Assembly (NCBI GenBank): GCA_016234805.1
Contig: JACRNU010000032.1
Coordinates: 1 to 57,562, forward strand
Direction of reading: 5' to 3'
Origin: Elusimicrobiota bacterium
GTDB lineage: Bacteria > Elusimicrobiota > Elusimicrobia > UBA1565 > UBA9628
Length of the DNA stretch: 57,562 bases
Below are positions 43,680 through 52,015 of this stretch, piece by piece. Each line of letters starts with the position of its first letter. Position 1 is the stretch's first letter. The notes beneath the pieces are model-generated. The model did not search any database, had not been told where the DNA came from, and saw nothing but the letters and a program-made list of their open reading frames with translations. The position numbers and the translations under genes are program-made.

Positions 43680-45343
43680 TGCTCCGCGACCATCCCTGCG
43701 GGGGCTTGGGCCCGGCTGCGGTCGGCCGCGTCGTCCGCCTGGCCGGCTGGGTGCACGCCAAACGCGACCACGGCGGGGTGTGCTTCTTCAACCTGCGCGA
43801 CCGCAGCGGCGTGGTCCAGGTCGTGGCCCATCCAGAGGACCGCGCCGCCTTTGCCGCTGCGCAAGAGCTCGGCCTGGAGTACGTCGCGGCCGTGACCGGC
43901 AAGGTCGAAGCCCGGCCTTCCGGGACCGAGAACCCGAAGCTTTCCACCGGGAGCGTCGAGGTCCACGCCTCCGAGATCGTCCTCCTCAACCCCTCCAAGC
44001 CCCTGCCGTTCATGATCGACGACGAGTCCACCGCCAACGAGGAGACCCGTCTCAAGTACCGCTTCCTCGACCTGCGCCGGCCCAGGATGCTGTCCCACAT
44101 GACCCTGCGGCACCGGGCGGCCCAGACCGTCCGCCGCTTCCTCGACGGGGAAGGGTTCCTCGAGGTCGAGACCCCCATCCTCACCAAGGCCACGCCCGAG
44201 GGGGCGCGGGACTTCCTCGTCCCCTGCCGCGTCAACCCCGGCACCTTCTACGCCCTGCCCCAGTCCCCGCAGATCTTCAAGCAGATCCTCATGGTCTCCG
44301 GGGTGGAGCGGTATTTCCAGCTCGCCCGTGCCTTCCGCGACGAGGACCTGCGATCCGACCGGCAGTACGAGCATACCCAGATCGACATGGAGATGTCGTT
44401 CGTGGAGGAGACCGACATCCACGCCGTCACGGAGCGCATGATGGCGGCTGTCTTCAAGGAGGCCTTGGGCGTCGACATCCCCACGCCCTTCCCAAAGATG
44501 GAATACGCCGAGGCCATGAGGACCTACGGCTCGGACAAGCCCGACCTCGTGCGCGCGCTCAAATCCCACGGCCCATTTTCCAGGGCCGAGGTCGACCGCC
44601 TCGGCGAATCCGCCAAGGCCCTGGGCGCCAAGGGCCTGGCGTGGATCGAGTGGAAAGCAGGGGGCCCGACCTCTCCCATCGTCAAGTTCTTGAAGCCCGA
44701 GGAGCTTTCCGCCCTCGCCGCGCTCTTCGGGACGAAGGAGGGGGACTTCCTGTTCTTCTGCGCCGGGCCCGCCTCCCTCGCGGCTCCGGTCCTCGGAGGC
44801 CTGCGCAAGGAGCTCATCGCCAAGGTCAAGCCCGAGCCCAAGACCCCGTGGAGCTTCCTCTGGGTCGTGCGGTTCCCCCTGCTCGAGTGGGCGGCGGATG
44901 AGAACCGCTGGACCTTCGCCCACAACCCGTTCACGGCTCCCCTCGAAGAGGAGCTGGCCGGGCTCGACACCGATCCCGGGAGCGTCCGCTCCCACCAGTA
45001 CGACCTGGTCTTGAACGGCGTGGAGCTGGCCTCAGGCTCGGTGCGCAACCACCGGGCCGAGGTCCAGCGGAAGATCCTCTCCCTGATGGGCTACTCGCCG
45101 GAAGAGATGGACCGGCAGTTCGGGCTCCTCCTCAACGCCCTGGACTACGGCGCCCCGCCCCACGGCGGCATCGCCTTGGGCTTGGACCGCCTCATCGCGA
45201 TCCTGGCCGGCCTCGATTCCATCCGCGACGTCATCGCCTTCCCCAAGACCCAGAAAGGGACCTGCCCCTTGAGCGAAGCTCCCTCCGTAGTCGACCCCCG
45301 GGTGCTCAAGGACCTCGGCATCCGGCTCGAGCCGACGAAGTAG
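43679..45343 (+). CDS. aspS: Aspartyl-tRNA synthetase, non-discriminating type
   Basis: The 554-residue class IIb enzyme has the OB-fold anticodon domain (GWVHAKRDHGGVCFFNLRD), motif 2 (RAFRDEDLRSDRQYEHTQID) and motif 3 (GGIALGLDRLIAIL). His in RDHGG, instead of Leu in RDLG, is the mark of enzymes that also charge tRNA-Asn with Asp, which GatCAB then amidates. The insertion domain is somewhat short, explaining a length below the usual 590. Start is fixed by TGATG. Confidence 0.94.
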   Translation: MLRDHPCGGLGPAAVGRVVRLAGWVHAKRDHGGVCFFNLRDRSGVVQVVAHPEDRAAFAAAQELGLEYVAAVTGKVEARPSGTENPKLSTGSVEVHASEIVLLNPSKPLPFMIDDESTANEETRLKYRFLDLRRPRMLSHMTLRHRAAQTVRRFLDGEGFLEVETPILTKATPEGARDFLVPCRVNPGTFYALPQSPQIFKQILMVSGVERYFQLARAFRDEDLRSDRQYEHTQIDMEMSFVEETDIHAVTERMMAAVFKEALGVDIPTPFPKMEYAEAMRTYGSDKPDLVRALKSHGPFSRAEVDRLGESAKALGAKGLAWIEWKAGGPTSPIVKFLKPEELSALAALFGTKEGDFLFFCAGPASLAAPVLGGLRKELIAKVKPEPKTPWSFLWVVRFPLLEWAADENRWTFAHNPFTAPLEEELAGLDTDPGSVRSHQYDLVLNGVELASGSVRNHRAEVQRKILSLMGYSPEEMDRQFGLLLNALDYGAPPHGGIALGLDRLIAILAGLDSIRDVIAFPKTQKGTCPLSEAPSVVDPRVLKDLGIRLEPTK

Positions 45344-45386
45344 CCCTGTCCTGTTCCGAGTCCCCTGCCGGCGGGTGTCCTGCGCG

Positions 45387-45818
45387 TCAGCGATCGGACT
45401 GCCGCGGGGATGGTTGACTGGAACCGCCGCGGTCGACATCTTTCAGGAAGAGCCAGCCGCTCCACAGCTGGATGGCGGTGATGATCCCGAAGCCCACGGC
45501 GTTCCTGGCAGCGTTCGGGTCTTTGCCCAGACTGTTGAGGCTCTCCGTGAACGCTATGGCGCCCAAAGTCGCGTTCCCGGCATGGGAGAGGGCGATGACC
45601 GCCGGGGACTCGCCCCGCAGGGCCAGGGGAGTGCCGGGGCGCCAGAGGTCCATGGGGAGGGGAGGCCGGGGGGAACCGCGGCGAGGAGGCCATATGGCAC
45701 GGGCATCCCCATAGACATCCAAATCGATGGGTCCGGGACCGACGAGCGGCCCGGCCCGCACCGTCGGCAACGGCGAGAGCGCCAGCGCCAGCGCGATGAC
45801 GAGGATCTTCTTGGCCAC
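45387..45818 (-). CDS. Small exported protein, function unknown
   Basis: The 143-residue product has a signal peptide (KKILVIALALALSPLPTVRA) and, near the C terminus, a hydrophobic stretch (AVGFGIITAIQLWSGWLFL) preceded by NSLGKDPNAARN. No family is recognised. GTG 45818 is two or three bases from the predicted start of transcription, so the message would be leaderless. It lies downstream of tRNA-Ala on the same strand with a terminator between. Confidence 0.5.
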   Translation of the reverse strand: MAKKILVIALALALSPLPTVRAGPLVGPGPIDLDVYGDARAIWPPRRGSPRPPLPMDLWRPGTPLALRGESPAVIALSHAGNATLGAIAFTESLNSLGKDPNAARNAVGFGIITAIQLWSGWLFLKDVDRGGSSQPSPRQSDR

Positions 45819-45826
45819 TTATTCCC

Positions 45827-45855
45827 AGTATAACCCCGGGGACCGGAAAAAGCAA
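45827..45855 (-). promoter_or_regulatory. Sigma70-type promoter of the small exported protein gene
   Basis: On the minus strand TTGCTT (45855-45850), 17 nt, TATACT (45832-45827). The start of transcription would lie near 45820, and the GTG start codon is at 45818. Confidence 0.6.
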
Positions 45856-45868
45856 CAGGCAATAAAGA

Positions 45869-45890
45869 GAGCCCTCCTTTCGGAGGGCTC
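45869..45890 (-). terminator. Rho-independent terminator after tRNA-Ala
   Basis: GAGCCCTCC-GAAA-GGAGGGCTC (minus strand) is a perfect 9-bp stem with a GNRA loop. The downstream tract TCTTTATTG is only moderately T-rich. It begins six bases after the tRNA 3' end. Confidence 0.7.
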
Positions 45891-45896
45891 AAGCTT

Positions 45897-45969
45897 TGGA
45901 CGTGACAGGAATCGAACCTGCGACCTCCTCGTTGCGAACGAGGCGCTCTCCCAACTGAGCTACACGCCC
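45897..45969 (-). tRNA. tRNA-Ala, anticodon CGC
   Basis: The 73-nt sequence folds as a cloverleaf. The acceptor stem pairs GGGCGTG with CACGTCC (one G-T) with discriminator A. The D arm contains AGCTCAGTTGG, and the anticodon stem CCTCG/CGAGG holds loop TTCGCAA. The T arm contains GGTTCGATTCC. Anticodon CGC reads GCG, a codon expected to be frequent in GC-rich DNA. CCA is not encoded. A terminator hairpin follows. Confidence 0.95.
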
Positions 45970-46042
45970 GAAAATCTCTATCGCTCATGGCGAGTCCCGC
46001 GGCATCCTGCGGTCACCCGCTATTTGATATTCTACCAAAAAG

Positions 46043-46083
46043 TTATCCACAATTACTCCGCTAGGCGGAGTGAATGCGGATAA
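46043..46083. promoter_or_regulatory. Pair of inverted DnaA-box-like sites flanking a hairpin
   Basis: TTATCCACA at 46043-46051 is a perfect DnaA box. TGCGGATAA at 46075-46083 is its one-mismatch inverse. Between them ACTCCGC-TAG-GCGGAGT (46055-46071) forms a hairpin. Two boxes are too few to call a replication origin; they could regulate the Spy-like gene downstream. Confidence 0.35.
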
Positions 46084-46110
46084 CTCTTCGCCCGGAGGAG
46101 GATCAAGGAC

Positions 46111-46722
46111 ATGAGAAGGATCCCGTCATGGGTCATCGCCGCTGTCGTGAGCGCCGCCCTGCTGCTGCCTGCCGGCAGCGCTTTCGCCCAGAAGCCTCAG
46201 AAGGAGTCCCAGCCGGGCGCCAAGGGGATGCAGCAGAGAAGGGAGAAGGGCGGCGGCAAGGACGGAGCCTCGCAACGCGCGCAATTCTTCGAAAAGCTCC
46301 CGGACAAGCTCGCGGAGGAACTTGAGCTTTCCGACGAGCAGAAGACCAAGGTCGCGGCCGCGGTCGACAAGTCCAAAGCGAAGCTCGAGACCATGCAGGA
46401 GGAGATGAAGGCCCTGCAGGAGAAGATCCGCAAGGAGATGTTCTCCATGAAGGAGGGCATCCGCGAGAATCTCACCATGGACCAGAAAGAGCGCTTCGAC
46501 ATGATCATCATGAAATTCATGTCCCGCATGATGGGAGGCGGCATGGGCCGCGAGGGCATGATGGGCGGCCATCAGGGAATGGACGAGAAGCAGGGCATGA
46601 TGCGCAAGAAGAAGATGCTGCGCATGAAGATGATGCAGGAGCGCGGCGGCGAGGAAGAGATGGAGATCGAGGAAGGACCCGAGGGAGGCAGGATGCGCCC
46701 TGGCGGCCCGGACGAGGACTAG
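46111..46722 (+). CDS. Spy/CpxP-like periplasmic protein, Met-rich
   Basis: The 203-residue product has a signal peptide (WVIAAVVSAALLLPAGSAFA), a helical core with two LTxxQ-like motifs (LELSDEQKTKV and LTMDQKERFDM) and a Met- and Gly-rich C terminus (MMGGGMGREGMMGGHQGMDE). Spy and CpxP relatives are periplasmic chaperones or stress sensors; Met-rich tails can bind copper, which is only a possibility here. GGAGGAGG precedes the ATG by about 10 nt. The end overlaps mltG from the opposite strand by four bases. Confidence 0.7.
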   Translation: MRRIPSWVIAAVVSAALLLPAGSAFAQKPQKESQPGAKGMQQRREKGGGKDGASQRAQFFEKLPDKLAEELELSDEQKTKVAAAVDKSKAKLETMQEEMKALQEKIRKEMFSMKEGIRENLTMDQKERFDMIIMKFMSRMMGGGMGREGMMGGHQGMDEKQGMMRKKKMLRMKMMQERGGEEEMEIEEGPEGGRMRPGGPDED

Positions 46723-47699
46723 TCCTTCCGACCAGCCCGACGCAGCGCTTCCTTCTGGAGCTTGAGCTCCCTCTTGAAGCGGCCTTTGGCCTTGAGGTGC
46801 TCCTCGAGGGTGACGCTGAACACGTGCCCGCCCTTGGCGTCGGCCACGAAGAAGACGGCTTCCGTGGAGGCGGGCTTGAGGACCGCCTCCACGGAAGCGC
46901 GCCCCGGATTGCAGATGGGTCCGGGAGGAAGGCCGAAGTGGTTGTAAGTGTTGTACGGTGACGCCGCCTTGAGGTCGGTGAGGGTCAGGCCTTTCTTCCA
47001 GTAGCCCAGAGCGTACTGCACCGTGGGATCGGCCTCCAGCATCATCCGCTTGCGCAGGCGGTTGAGGTACACCGCGGCGATCATGGGCTTCTCGGACTGG
47101 ACCGCGGCTTCGCGCTCCACGATGGAAGCCAAGGTCACGACCTGGTGGAGGCTCAGGTCGGGCTTCCCCGCGGAGGAGGCCACCAGGGGCTCGACGCGGC
47201 GGCTGAACTCATCGCGCATCCTCTGGGCGATCCGGGCCGCGACCCAGTGCTTGTCGAAGTTGTACGTGGTGGGGAACAGGAACCCCTCGAGTCGGCGCTC
47301 TTCCACGAGCTTCATGAACTCCGAGGCCCGGCACAAGCCGTGAGCCTCGAGCCTCTCCGCGACCTGGCGGGAGGAGAACCCCTCGGGGATGACGACGCGC
47401 ACGTCGTTGACCGTGCCCGCCCTGAGCAGGCGGAGGATTTCCAGCACGGAAGAGCCCCTTTTGAACCGATAATCCCCGGGCTTGAGCTGCCTTTCGGCGC
47501 CCGAGACCTTGGCCGCGACCCGGAAAAGGAAGCCCGAGCGCACCACGCCCTTGTCCTCCAGGATGCGGCTGGTGGCCGTGGCGGAAAGGCCGGGCGGGAT
47601 GGAGACATCGACCTCGTCTCCTCCAGCGAAGGCAGCGGCAGACAGCAGGAGCAAGGCTCCGGCCAGGACCGTCAAGGCAGCCGAGGAAGCCCGCGTCAA
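46719..47699 (-). CDS. mltG: Endolytic murein transglycosylase MltG
   Basis: The 326-residue product cleaves nascent glycan strands at the membrane and sets their length. It has an N-terminal membrane segment or signal (AALTVLAGALLLLSAAAFA), LysM-like and YceG regions, and the family motifs RRLEGFLFPTTYNFDK, ASIVEREAAV with the catalytic Glu, and GLPPGPICNPGRASVEAVL. The start is taken at TTG 47699, which forms a TTGA overlap with the FecR stop and directly precedes the hydrophobic segment. Confidence 0.88.
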   Translation of the reverse strand: MTRASSAALTVLAGALLLLSAAAFAGGDEVDVSIPPGLSATATSRILEDKGVVRSGFLFRVAAKVSGAERQLKPGDYRFKRGSSVLEILRLLRAGTVNDVRVVIPEGFSSRQVAERLEAHGLCRASEFMKLVEERRLEGFLFPTTYNFDKHWVAARIAQRMRDEFSRRVEPLVASSAGKPDLSLHQVVTLASIVEREAAVQSEKPMIAAVYLNRLRKRMMLEADPTVQYALGYWKKGLTLTDLKAASPYNTYNHFGLPPGPICNPGRASVEAVLKPASTEAVFFVADAKGGHVFSVTLEEHLKAKGRFKRELKLQKEALRRAGRKD

Positions 47700-48535
47700 G
47701 GGCTCTTGCGTTCCCGGAGGATCTTCTGGCGCCGCTTCTCCATCTTCTCTTGGCCTGGATGGGGACCCGTGGGCCCCGGGCGGCGGGCCTTCCGGGCCTG
47801 GCCCTTTTCGCGGAGCTTCTTCATCTTCTCTCGGCCGCGCTCCATCCAGCGCTGGCGCAGCTCCTGGCGCTTGGCCGGCGTCAGGGAAGCCCACTTCTTC
47901 TTGAGCGCCTGGGCCCTCTTGCCCAGCCCGCGGACGAGCTTGCGGTGCTTGGTCAGGCGCTTGAGCACGTAAGGCGGAAGGGGCCGCTGCCCTTTGCGCA
48001 CCACGGTCTCCTGGTTCATCATCAGGTGCTCGGCGTCGCCCCCGTCCGGGCCGGTGACCGAGACCCTGCCCTCGTCGAAAACGCCCACCGCGGTCTCGCT
48101 CCCCTGGGCCTCATCCGCGACCTCGACCCCGAACTCGGTCCCGCGCACCGCGCAGACCGCGGTCGGCGTGCGCACCCGGAAGCCGCCCGCGCCGAGCGCG
48201 GCGCCGATCTTGGCCAGGAGGCTCCCGAATGAAAGGCCCACTTCGGAGCCTCCCTTGCGGGAGGAGGAGACGGTCATCTGGGAGCTCCCCTTGAGCACCA
48301 CGACCGACTCTCCCTCGAAAGAGATCTCCGCGTAGCCGTCGCTCCCGGTCTTGACGCGGTCGTTGTCGTCGAGAGGCATGTCCCGCTCCGCCGGGACGCC
48401 CTCGGCGTCGCCGCCCGCGGCAAAGACCGTCACGTCCCCCTTGAGGTCCGTGAGCCTGGCCTCCCAGCGATCCTCCTGCCCGAACGCCGGGACAGCGAGC
48501 AACGCCGCCACGACGGACGAAAGGACGAGCCTCAT
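47696..48535 (-). CDS. Secreted FecR-domain protein with basic C-terminal tail
   Basis: The 279-residue product has a signal peptide (RLVLSSVVAALLAVPAFGQ). Its FecR-like domain has GYAEISFEGESVVVLKGSSQ and the core TPTAVCAVRGTEFGVEV. From about residue 185 it is a very Lys/Arg-rich helical tail (QRWMERGREKMKKLREKG) unlike usual FecR proteins. ATG 48535 follows GGAGGT at 6 nt. No sigma factor is nearby, so it is probably not an anti-sigma factor. It overlaps mltG, and a wall-associated role is a guess from that. Confidence 0.65.
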   Translation of the reverse strand: MRLVLSSVVAALLAVPAFGQEDRWEARLTDLKGDVTVFAAGGDAEGVPAERDMPLDDNDRVKTGSDGYAEISFEGESVVVLKGSSQMTVSSSRKGGSEVGLSFGSLLAKIGAALGAGGFRVRTPTAVCAVRGTEFGVEVADEAQGSETAVGVFDEGRVSVTGPDGGDAEHLMMNQETVVRKGQRPLPPYVLKRLTKHRKLVRGLGKRAQALKKKWASLTPAKRQELRQRWMERGREKMKKLREKGQARKARRPGPTGPHPGQEKMEKRRQKILRERKSP

Positions 48536-48595
48536 GGTGCACCTCCCTGGGTCCTGCGCGCCGACCGATGCCGGCCTTGTCATGCTCCGGGTAGA

Positions 48596-50590
48596 TTACA
48601 GCAAATCATAGGGGTCGACGACGACCTTGACCTTGATCCCGGAAGGAGCGCGCACGCGCCTGATGCCTCCGAGCGCGGCCTCCGCCCTGGAAGGGTCGAG
48701 GACCTTGACGATGAGCTGCCTGCGGTGCCGGCCTCGCAGGACCGGAGGGATGCCCACGGCCGGGCCGAGCACCTGGTGCCCGGCGGGGTCGAGGGCTCCA
48801 GCGAACCCCTCGGCCATGGCCTGTCCCGCCTCCTCCACGGCCTTCTCCACGCGGCCGGAGAGCTCCACGCGGATGAGGGCGGAGAACGGGGGATAGGCGA
48901 GCTCCTTGCGCACGGCCAGCTCGCCGCGCACGAACTCCTCGTAGTCGCAGAACCGGGCGGAGCCCAGCGCGGTCAGGGCAGGGTGGGAGGTCTGGATGAC
49001 GACCTCGCCGGGCTTGTCCCCGCGGCCCGAGCGTCCGGCCACCTGCATGAGGAGCTGCATCGTCCTCTCCGAGGCCCTAAAGTCCGGCATGTGCATCATG
49101 GTGTCCGCGTCCACGACGCCGACCAGGGTCACGGACGGGAAATGGAAGCTCTTGGCCACCAGCTTGGTCCCGACGAGCACCTCGGCCTTGCCGGAGCGGA
49201 AATCCGAGAGGATCTTCCGGTCAGCGGAGGTCTCCTTGAGCGTGTCCCGGTCCATGCGCAGGGCCTTCACCCCGGGCAGGGCCTCCTTGAGCTCCGTGAC
49301 CACCTTCTGCGTCCCGGTGCCCGCGACCCACAAGGCGGGGTTGGAGCACAAGGCGCAGACCGCGGCGACCTTGGACCCGCGGCCGCAGTGGTGGCACCTC
49401 ATGAGGAACCCGCCGTCGGGCTCCTGGTGCCGGATCCGCGCCACCCCGCAGGACGGGCACCGGTCCACCCACCCGCACTTGCCGCACATGACCAGGGTGG
49501 AGAAGCCGCGGCGGTTGACGAGGAGGATGGACTGCTCCCCGCGCTCCCTGCGTTCGCGGAGCTTCTCGACCAGGGTCTTGGAGAGGCATAGCTCGCCGGC
49601 AGGCTTGGGGCACACGGAGACCGCCGGGGTCTCCTTGCAGCAGACCCGCTCGCGCATGACCAGGAGCCGGGCGCCCCCAACGGCTGCGAGCTGGCAGGTC
49701 TCCAAGGAGGGCGTGGCGGATCCGAGGATCACCAGCGCGTTGTGGGATTTTCCGCGCTGGACCACCACCTCGCGAGCGTGATAATAAGGAGGGGGCGACT
49801 CCTGCTTGAAGGACTCATCCTGCTCCTCGTCCACCACCACGAGCCTCAGATCCCGGAACGGCAGGAGCGCCGCGGAACGCGCGCCCACCACCACCTGCAC
49901 GCTCCCTGAGGCCAGGCCGCTCCATGCCTGCCTTCGCTCCCCGCTTCCGAGCTTGGAGTGCCACAGCACGACAGGAACGCCGAGCCTGGCGCTGAACTCC
50001 TCGAAGAACGGGCCGGTCAGGGAGATCTCGGGAAGCATGAAGAGGGCCTGCCCCCCGCCCTGGACCGCCTCCCTGAGGAGCCGCAGGTACACTTCGGTCT
50101 TTCCGGAGGCGGGCACGCCGAAAAGGACGGCCACCTCGTGTTCTCGGGAGCGCATCCTCTCGAGGAGCGCCGTCACGGACTCCCTCTGTCCTTCGGTCAG
50201 CTCGAAAGCCGGCTCGGGAGCCTGGGAGCTCCCGCCCTCGGAGGCGCAGGCCGTTCTCCTCTCGCCGGAGGGGGCAGCGGGACGGATGAAGGGGGGAAGC
50301 AGGCACCGGACGCACTCGCCGATGGCCGCGCCGTAGCGCCGGGACATCCAGCGGGCGCACTCGAGCATCTCGGCGGACAAGACCGGGGCGGCATCCACCA
50401 CGCAAGCCAGAGGCTTGAGCGTCCGGCCCGGCTCGCCCTCGAAGACCGAGAGGACCGTGCCGGTGAGCAGGCGCGGGCCGAAGGTCGCCCGGACCCTGGT
50501 CCCGGCGGCCAAGGAGGGGAAATCGTCGGGCACGCGGTAGTGATAGGTGTTGTGGACCGGGACAGGGAAGGCCACCTCGGCGATGTGCAT
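48596..50590 (-). CDS. priA: Primosomal helicase PriA with a palindromic-element insertion
   Basis: PriA restarts stalled replication forks. The 664-residue product has the 3' DNA-binding domain (HIAEVAFPVPVHNTYHYRVP), Walker A GVPASGKTEVYL (158-169), the Cys-rich zinc region (CGKCGWVDRCPSCG and CHHCG ... CALC) and helicase motifs VGTKLVAKSFHFPSV and QVAGRSGRG. The Walker B is DEEQD where most PriA have DEEHD. Residues about 103-123 (APSGERRTACASEGG) are an in-frame insertion from the repeat at 50214-50274, placed in a linker before the helicase core. Confidence 0.93.
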   Translation of the reverse strand: MHIAEVAFPVPVHNTYHYRVPDDFPSLAAGTRVRATFGPRLLTGTVLSVFEGEPGRTLKPLACVVDAAPVLSAEMLECARWMSRRYGAAIGECVRCLLPPFIRPAAPSGERRTACASEGGSSQAPEPAFELTEGQRESVTALLERMRSREHEVAVLFGVPASGKTEVYLRLLREAVQGGGQALFMLPEISLTGPFFEEFSARLGVPVVLWHSKLGSGERRQAWSGLASGSVQVVVGARSAALLPFRDLRLVVVDEEQDESFKQESPPPYYHAREVVVQRGKSHNALVILGSATPSLETCQLAAVGGARLLVMRERVCCKETPAVSVCPKPAGELCLSKTLVEKLRERRERGEQSILLVNRRGFSTLVMCGKCGWVDRCPSCGVARIRHQEPDGGFLMRCHHCGRGSKVAAVCALCSNPALWVAGTGTQKVVTELKEALPGVKALRMDRDTLKETSADRKILSDFRSGKAEVLVGTKLVAKSFHFPSVTLVGVVDADTMMHMPDFRASERTMQLLMQVAGRSGRGDKPGEVVIQTSHPALTALGSARFCDYEEFVRGELAVRKELAYPPFSALIRVELSGRVEKAVEEAGQAMAEGFAGALDPAGHQVLGPAVGIPPVLRGRHRRQLIVKVLDPSRAEAALGGIRRVRAPSGIKVKVVVDPYDLL
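50214..50274. repeat. Composite two-hairpin palindromic element inside priA (C)
   Basis: CGGGAG-CCTGGGAG-CTCCCG forms hairpin 1. It is followed by CCCTCGGAGGCG ... CGCCGGAGGGGG, whose second part (50256-50274) is the same as in the coaB copies. The element keeps the priA frame and encodes APSGERRTACASEGG, close to APSGERRTARASGDG in coaB. Confidence 0.6.
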
Positions 50591-50594
50591 GGCC

Positions 50595-51311
50595 TTATTT
50601 GAAAGCCTTGAACACGAAGAGCGGGGGGATGTTCCTGACCTCGAACTCCGTTTCCACCCGTGAGAAGTAGTCCGAGAGCAGGGGGATGAGGTGCGTCGTC
50701 ATCTGGTAGGCCACGAACCGTCCGCCGGGCCTGAGCAGCTCCGTGGTCCGGGAAAGGAGCTCGTGCCGCGCCCGAGGACGGAACAGGGAGAAGGGCACGC
50801 CGGAGACGATGACATCGGCCTGCGTCAGCCCCAGCCCCCGGAGGATGCCGTCGAGCCGGCGCACGTCCCCGTACACGGGCACGAGCCTGCCGTCGCGCAG
50901 GCGCTCGAGGCGGCCGCAGAGCTCGGCGTTGCGCTCGATGGCCACGAGCTTGGCCTCCGGGGACATGGCGTCGAGGATATGCCTGGTGATGACGCCGTCG
51001 GCGGCGCCGTATTCGACCACGACCCTGGCCGTCCGCAGGTCCATGGCCTTGATCACCCGCCTCACGAGGAACTTGCTGCTGGGCTGGACCGAAGCGACCG
51101 CGAGGTCCCCAAGCATGGCCCTGAGATAAAGGAAGACGTCCTCTTCGGCCCCCTTCCTGCCCCGGCTGAGGGCCTCCTTGAGGAGTTCCTCGACATCCTT
51201 GTTCAGGATGTCCGACACCCTGCGCCGCTTGTCGAGGAACTCGGTGACGAGCTCCCCGAGGCGGTCCCCGACGTCCTTGTCCCCCTTGCGGGAGGACTTG
51301 CCCTGGTTCAT
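50595..51311 (-). CDS. SAM-dependent methyltransferase related to PmtA/KsgA-like enzymes
   Basis: The 238-residue product has a helical N-terminal extension (1-80) and a Rossmann domain with VVVEYGAADGVITRHILDAM (SAM loop), KLVAIERNAELCGRL and QADVIVSGVPFSLFRPRAR. The SGVPFS motif matches phospholipid N-methyltransferases more than KsgA (NLPY). The substrate could be a phospholipid or RNA. It sits between udg and priA, four bases from priA, in a nucleic-acid operon. Confidence 0.65.
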   Translation of the reverse strand: MNQGKSSRKGDKDVGDRLGELVTEFLDKRRRVSDILNKDVEELLKEALSRGRKGAEEDVFLYLRAMLGDLAVASVQPSSKFLVRRVIKAMDLRTARVVVEYGAADGVITRHILDAMSPEAKLVAIERNAELCGRLERLRDGRLVPVYGDVRRLDGILRGLGLTQADVIVSGVPFSLFRPRARHELLSRTTELLRPGGRFVAYQMTTHLIPLLSDYFSRVETEFEVRNIPPLFVFKAFK

Positions 51312-52015
51312 GGCGCGGGCACGGGGCGGCCGAGCTTGGAGAGGACGGCCTTCATGTCCGACCAGACGGCGGACTTGAGGGTCTCATCCCGGAGCAGGGC
51401 GGCCGGGTGGTAGGTCGGCATGAAAGGGATCGGCTCGCCGGTCCCGTCGGGGCGGCGGTAGCTCTGCCAGCGACCCCGCAGACGCGTGATGCCCTCCTCC
51501 GTCCCGAGCAGGGCCTTGGCGCTGACCGCGCCCAGGGCCACGATCACCCGCGGCCGAATGGCCGCGATCTGCCGGTCCAGGTGCTCGCGGCAGGCCGCGA
51601 TCTCATCCGGGGTCGGCGGCCGGTCGTTGCCGCGCGCCTCGGGCGTGGAGGGGTCGCGCATCGGGTGGCACTTCACGATGTTGGCGATGAAGACGGATTC
51701 GCGCGAGAGCCCCATGGCCTTGAGGATGCGGTCCAGCAGCTGCCCGGCCTTGCCCACGAAAGGCTCTCCCTTGCGGTCCTCCTCGAAGCCCGGGCCCTCT
51801 CCGACGAAGACGATCTCCGCGGAAGGAGAGCCCGCGCCCGGGACCGCCTTGATCCGGGTCGCGGCCAGCGCACAGCGCTTGCAGGAGAGGATACGACCCG
51901 CCAGAACCGTGAGGGACTCGGGAGGCCGGCATGCGGCAGCGGTCCACTCGCCCTCGTCCGAGCGCGAGACCCTCAGCCGCAGACCCTGGACCAGGTCCAG
52001 CAGTTCTTTTCTCAT
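51308..52015 (-). CDS. udg: Family 4-type uracil-DNA glycosylase (Fe-S)
   Basis: The 235-residue product removes uracil from DNA. It has GEGPGFEEDRKGEPFVGKAG (motif A region), the Fe-S cysteines in SCKRCALA and later in IVKCHPMRD and IAAC, and MPTYHPAALLRD near the end. The GEGPG motif is typical of family 4 enzymes of thermophiles and many bacteria. ATG 52015 overlaps the coaB stop by four bases; the 3' end overlaps the methyltransferase. Confidence 0.9.
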   Translation of the reverse strand: MRKELLDLVQGLRLRVSRSDEGEWTAAACRPPESLTVLAGRILSCKRCALAATRIKAVPGAGSPSAEIVFVGEGPGFEEDRKGEPFVGKAGQLLDRILKAMGLSRESVFIANIVKCHPMRDPSTPEARGNDRPPTPDEIAACREHLDRQIAAIRPRVIVALGAVSAKALLGTEEGITRLRGRWQSYRRPDGTGEPIPFMPTYHPAALLRDETLKSAVWSDMKAVLSKLGRPVPAP

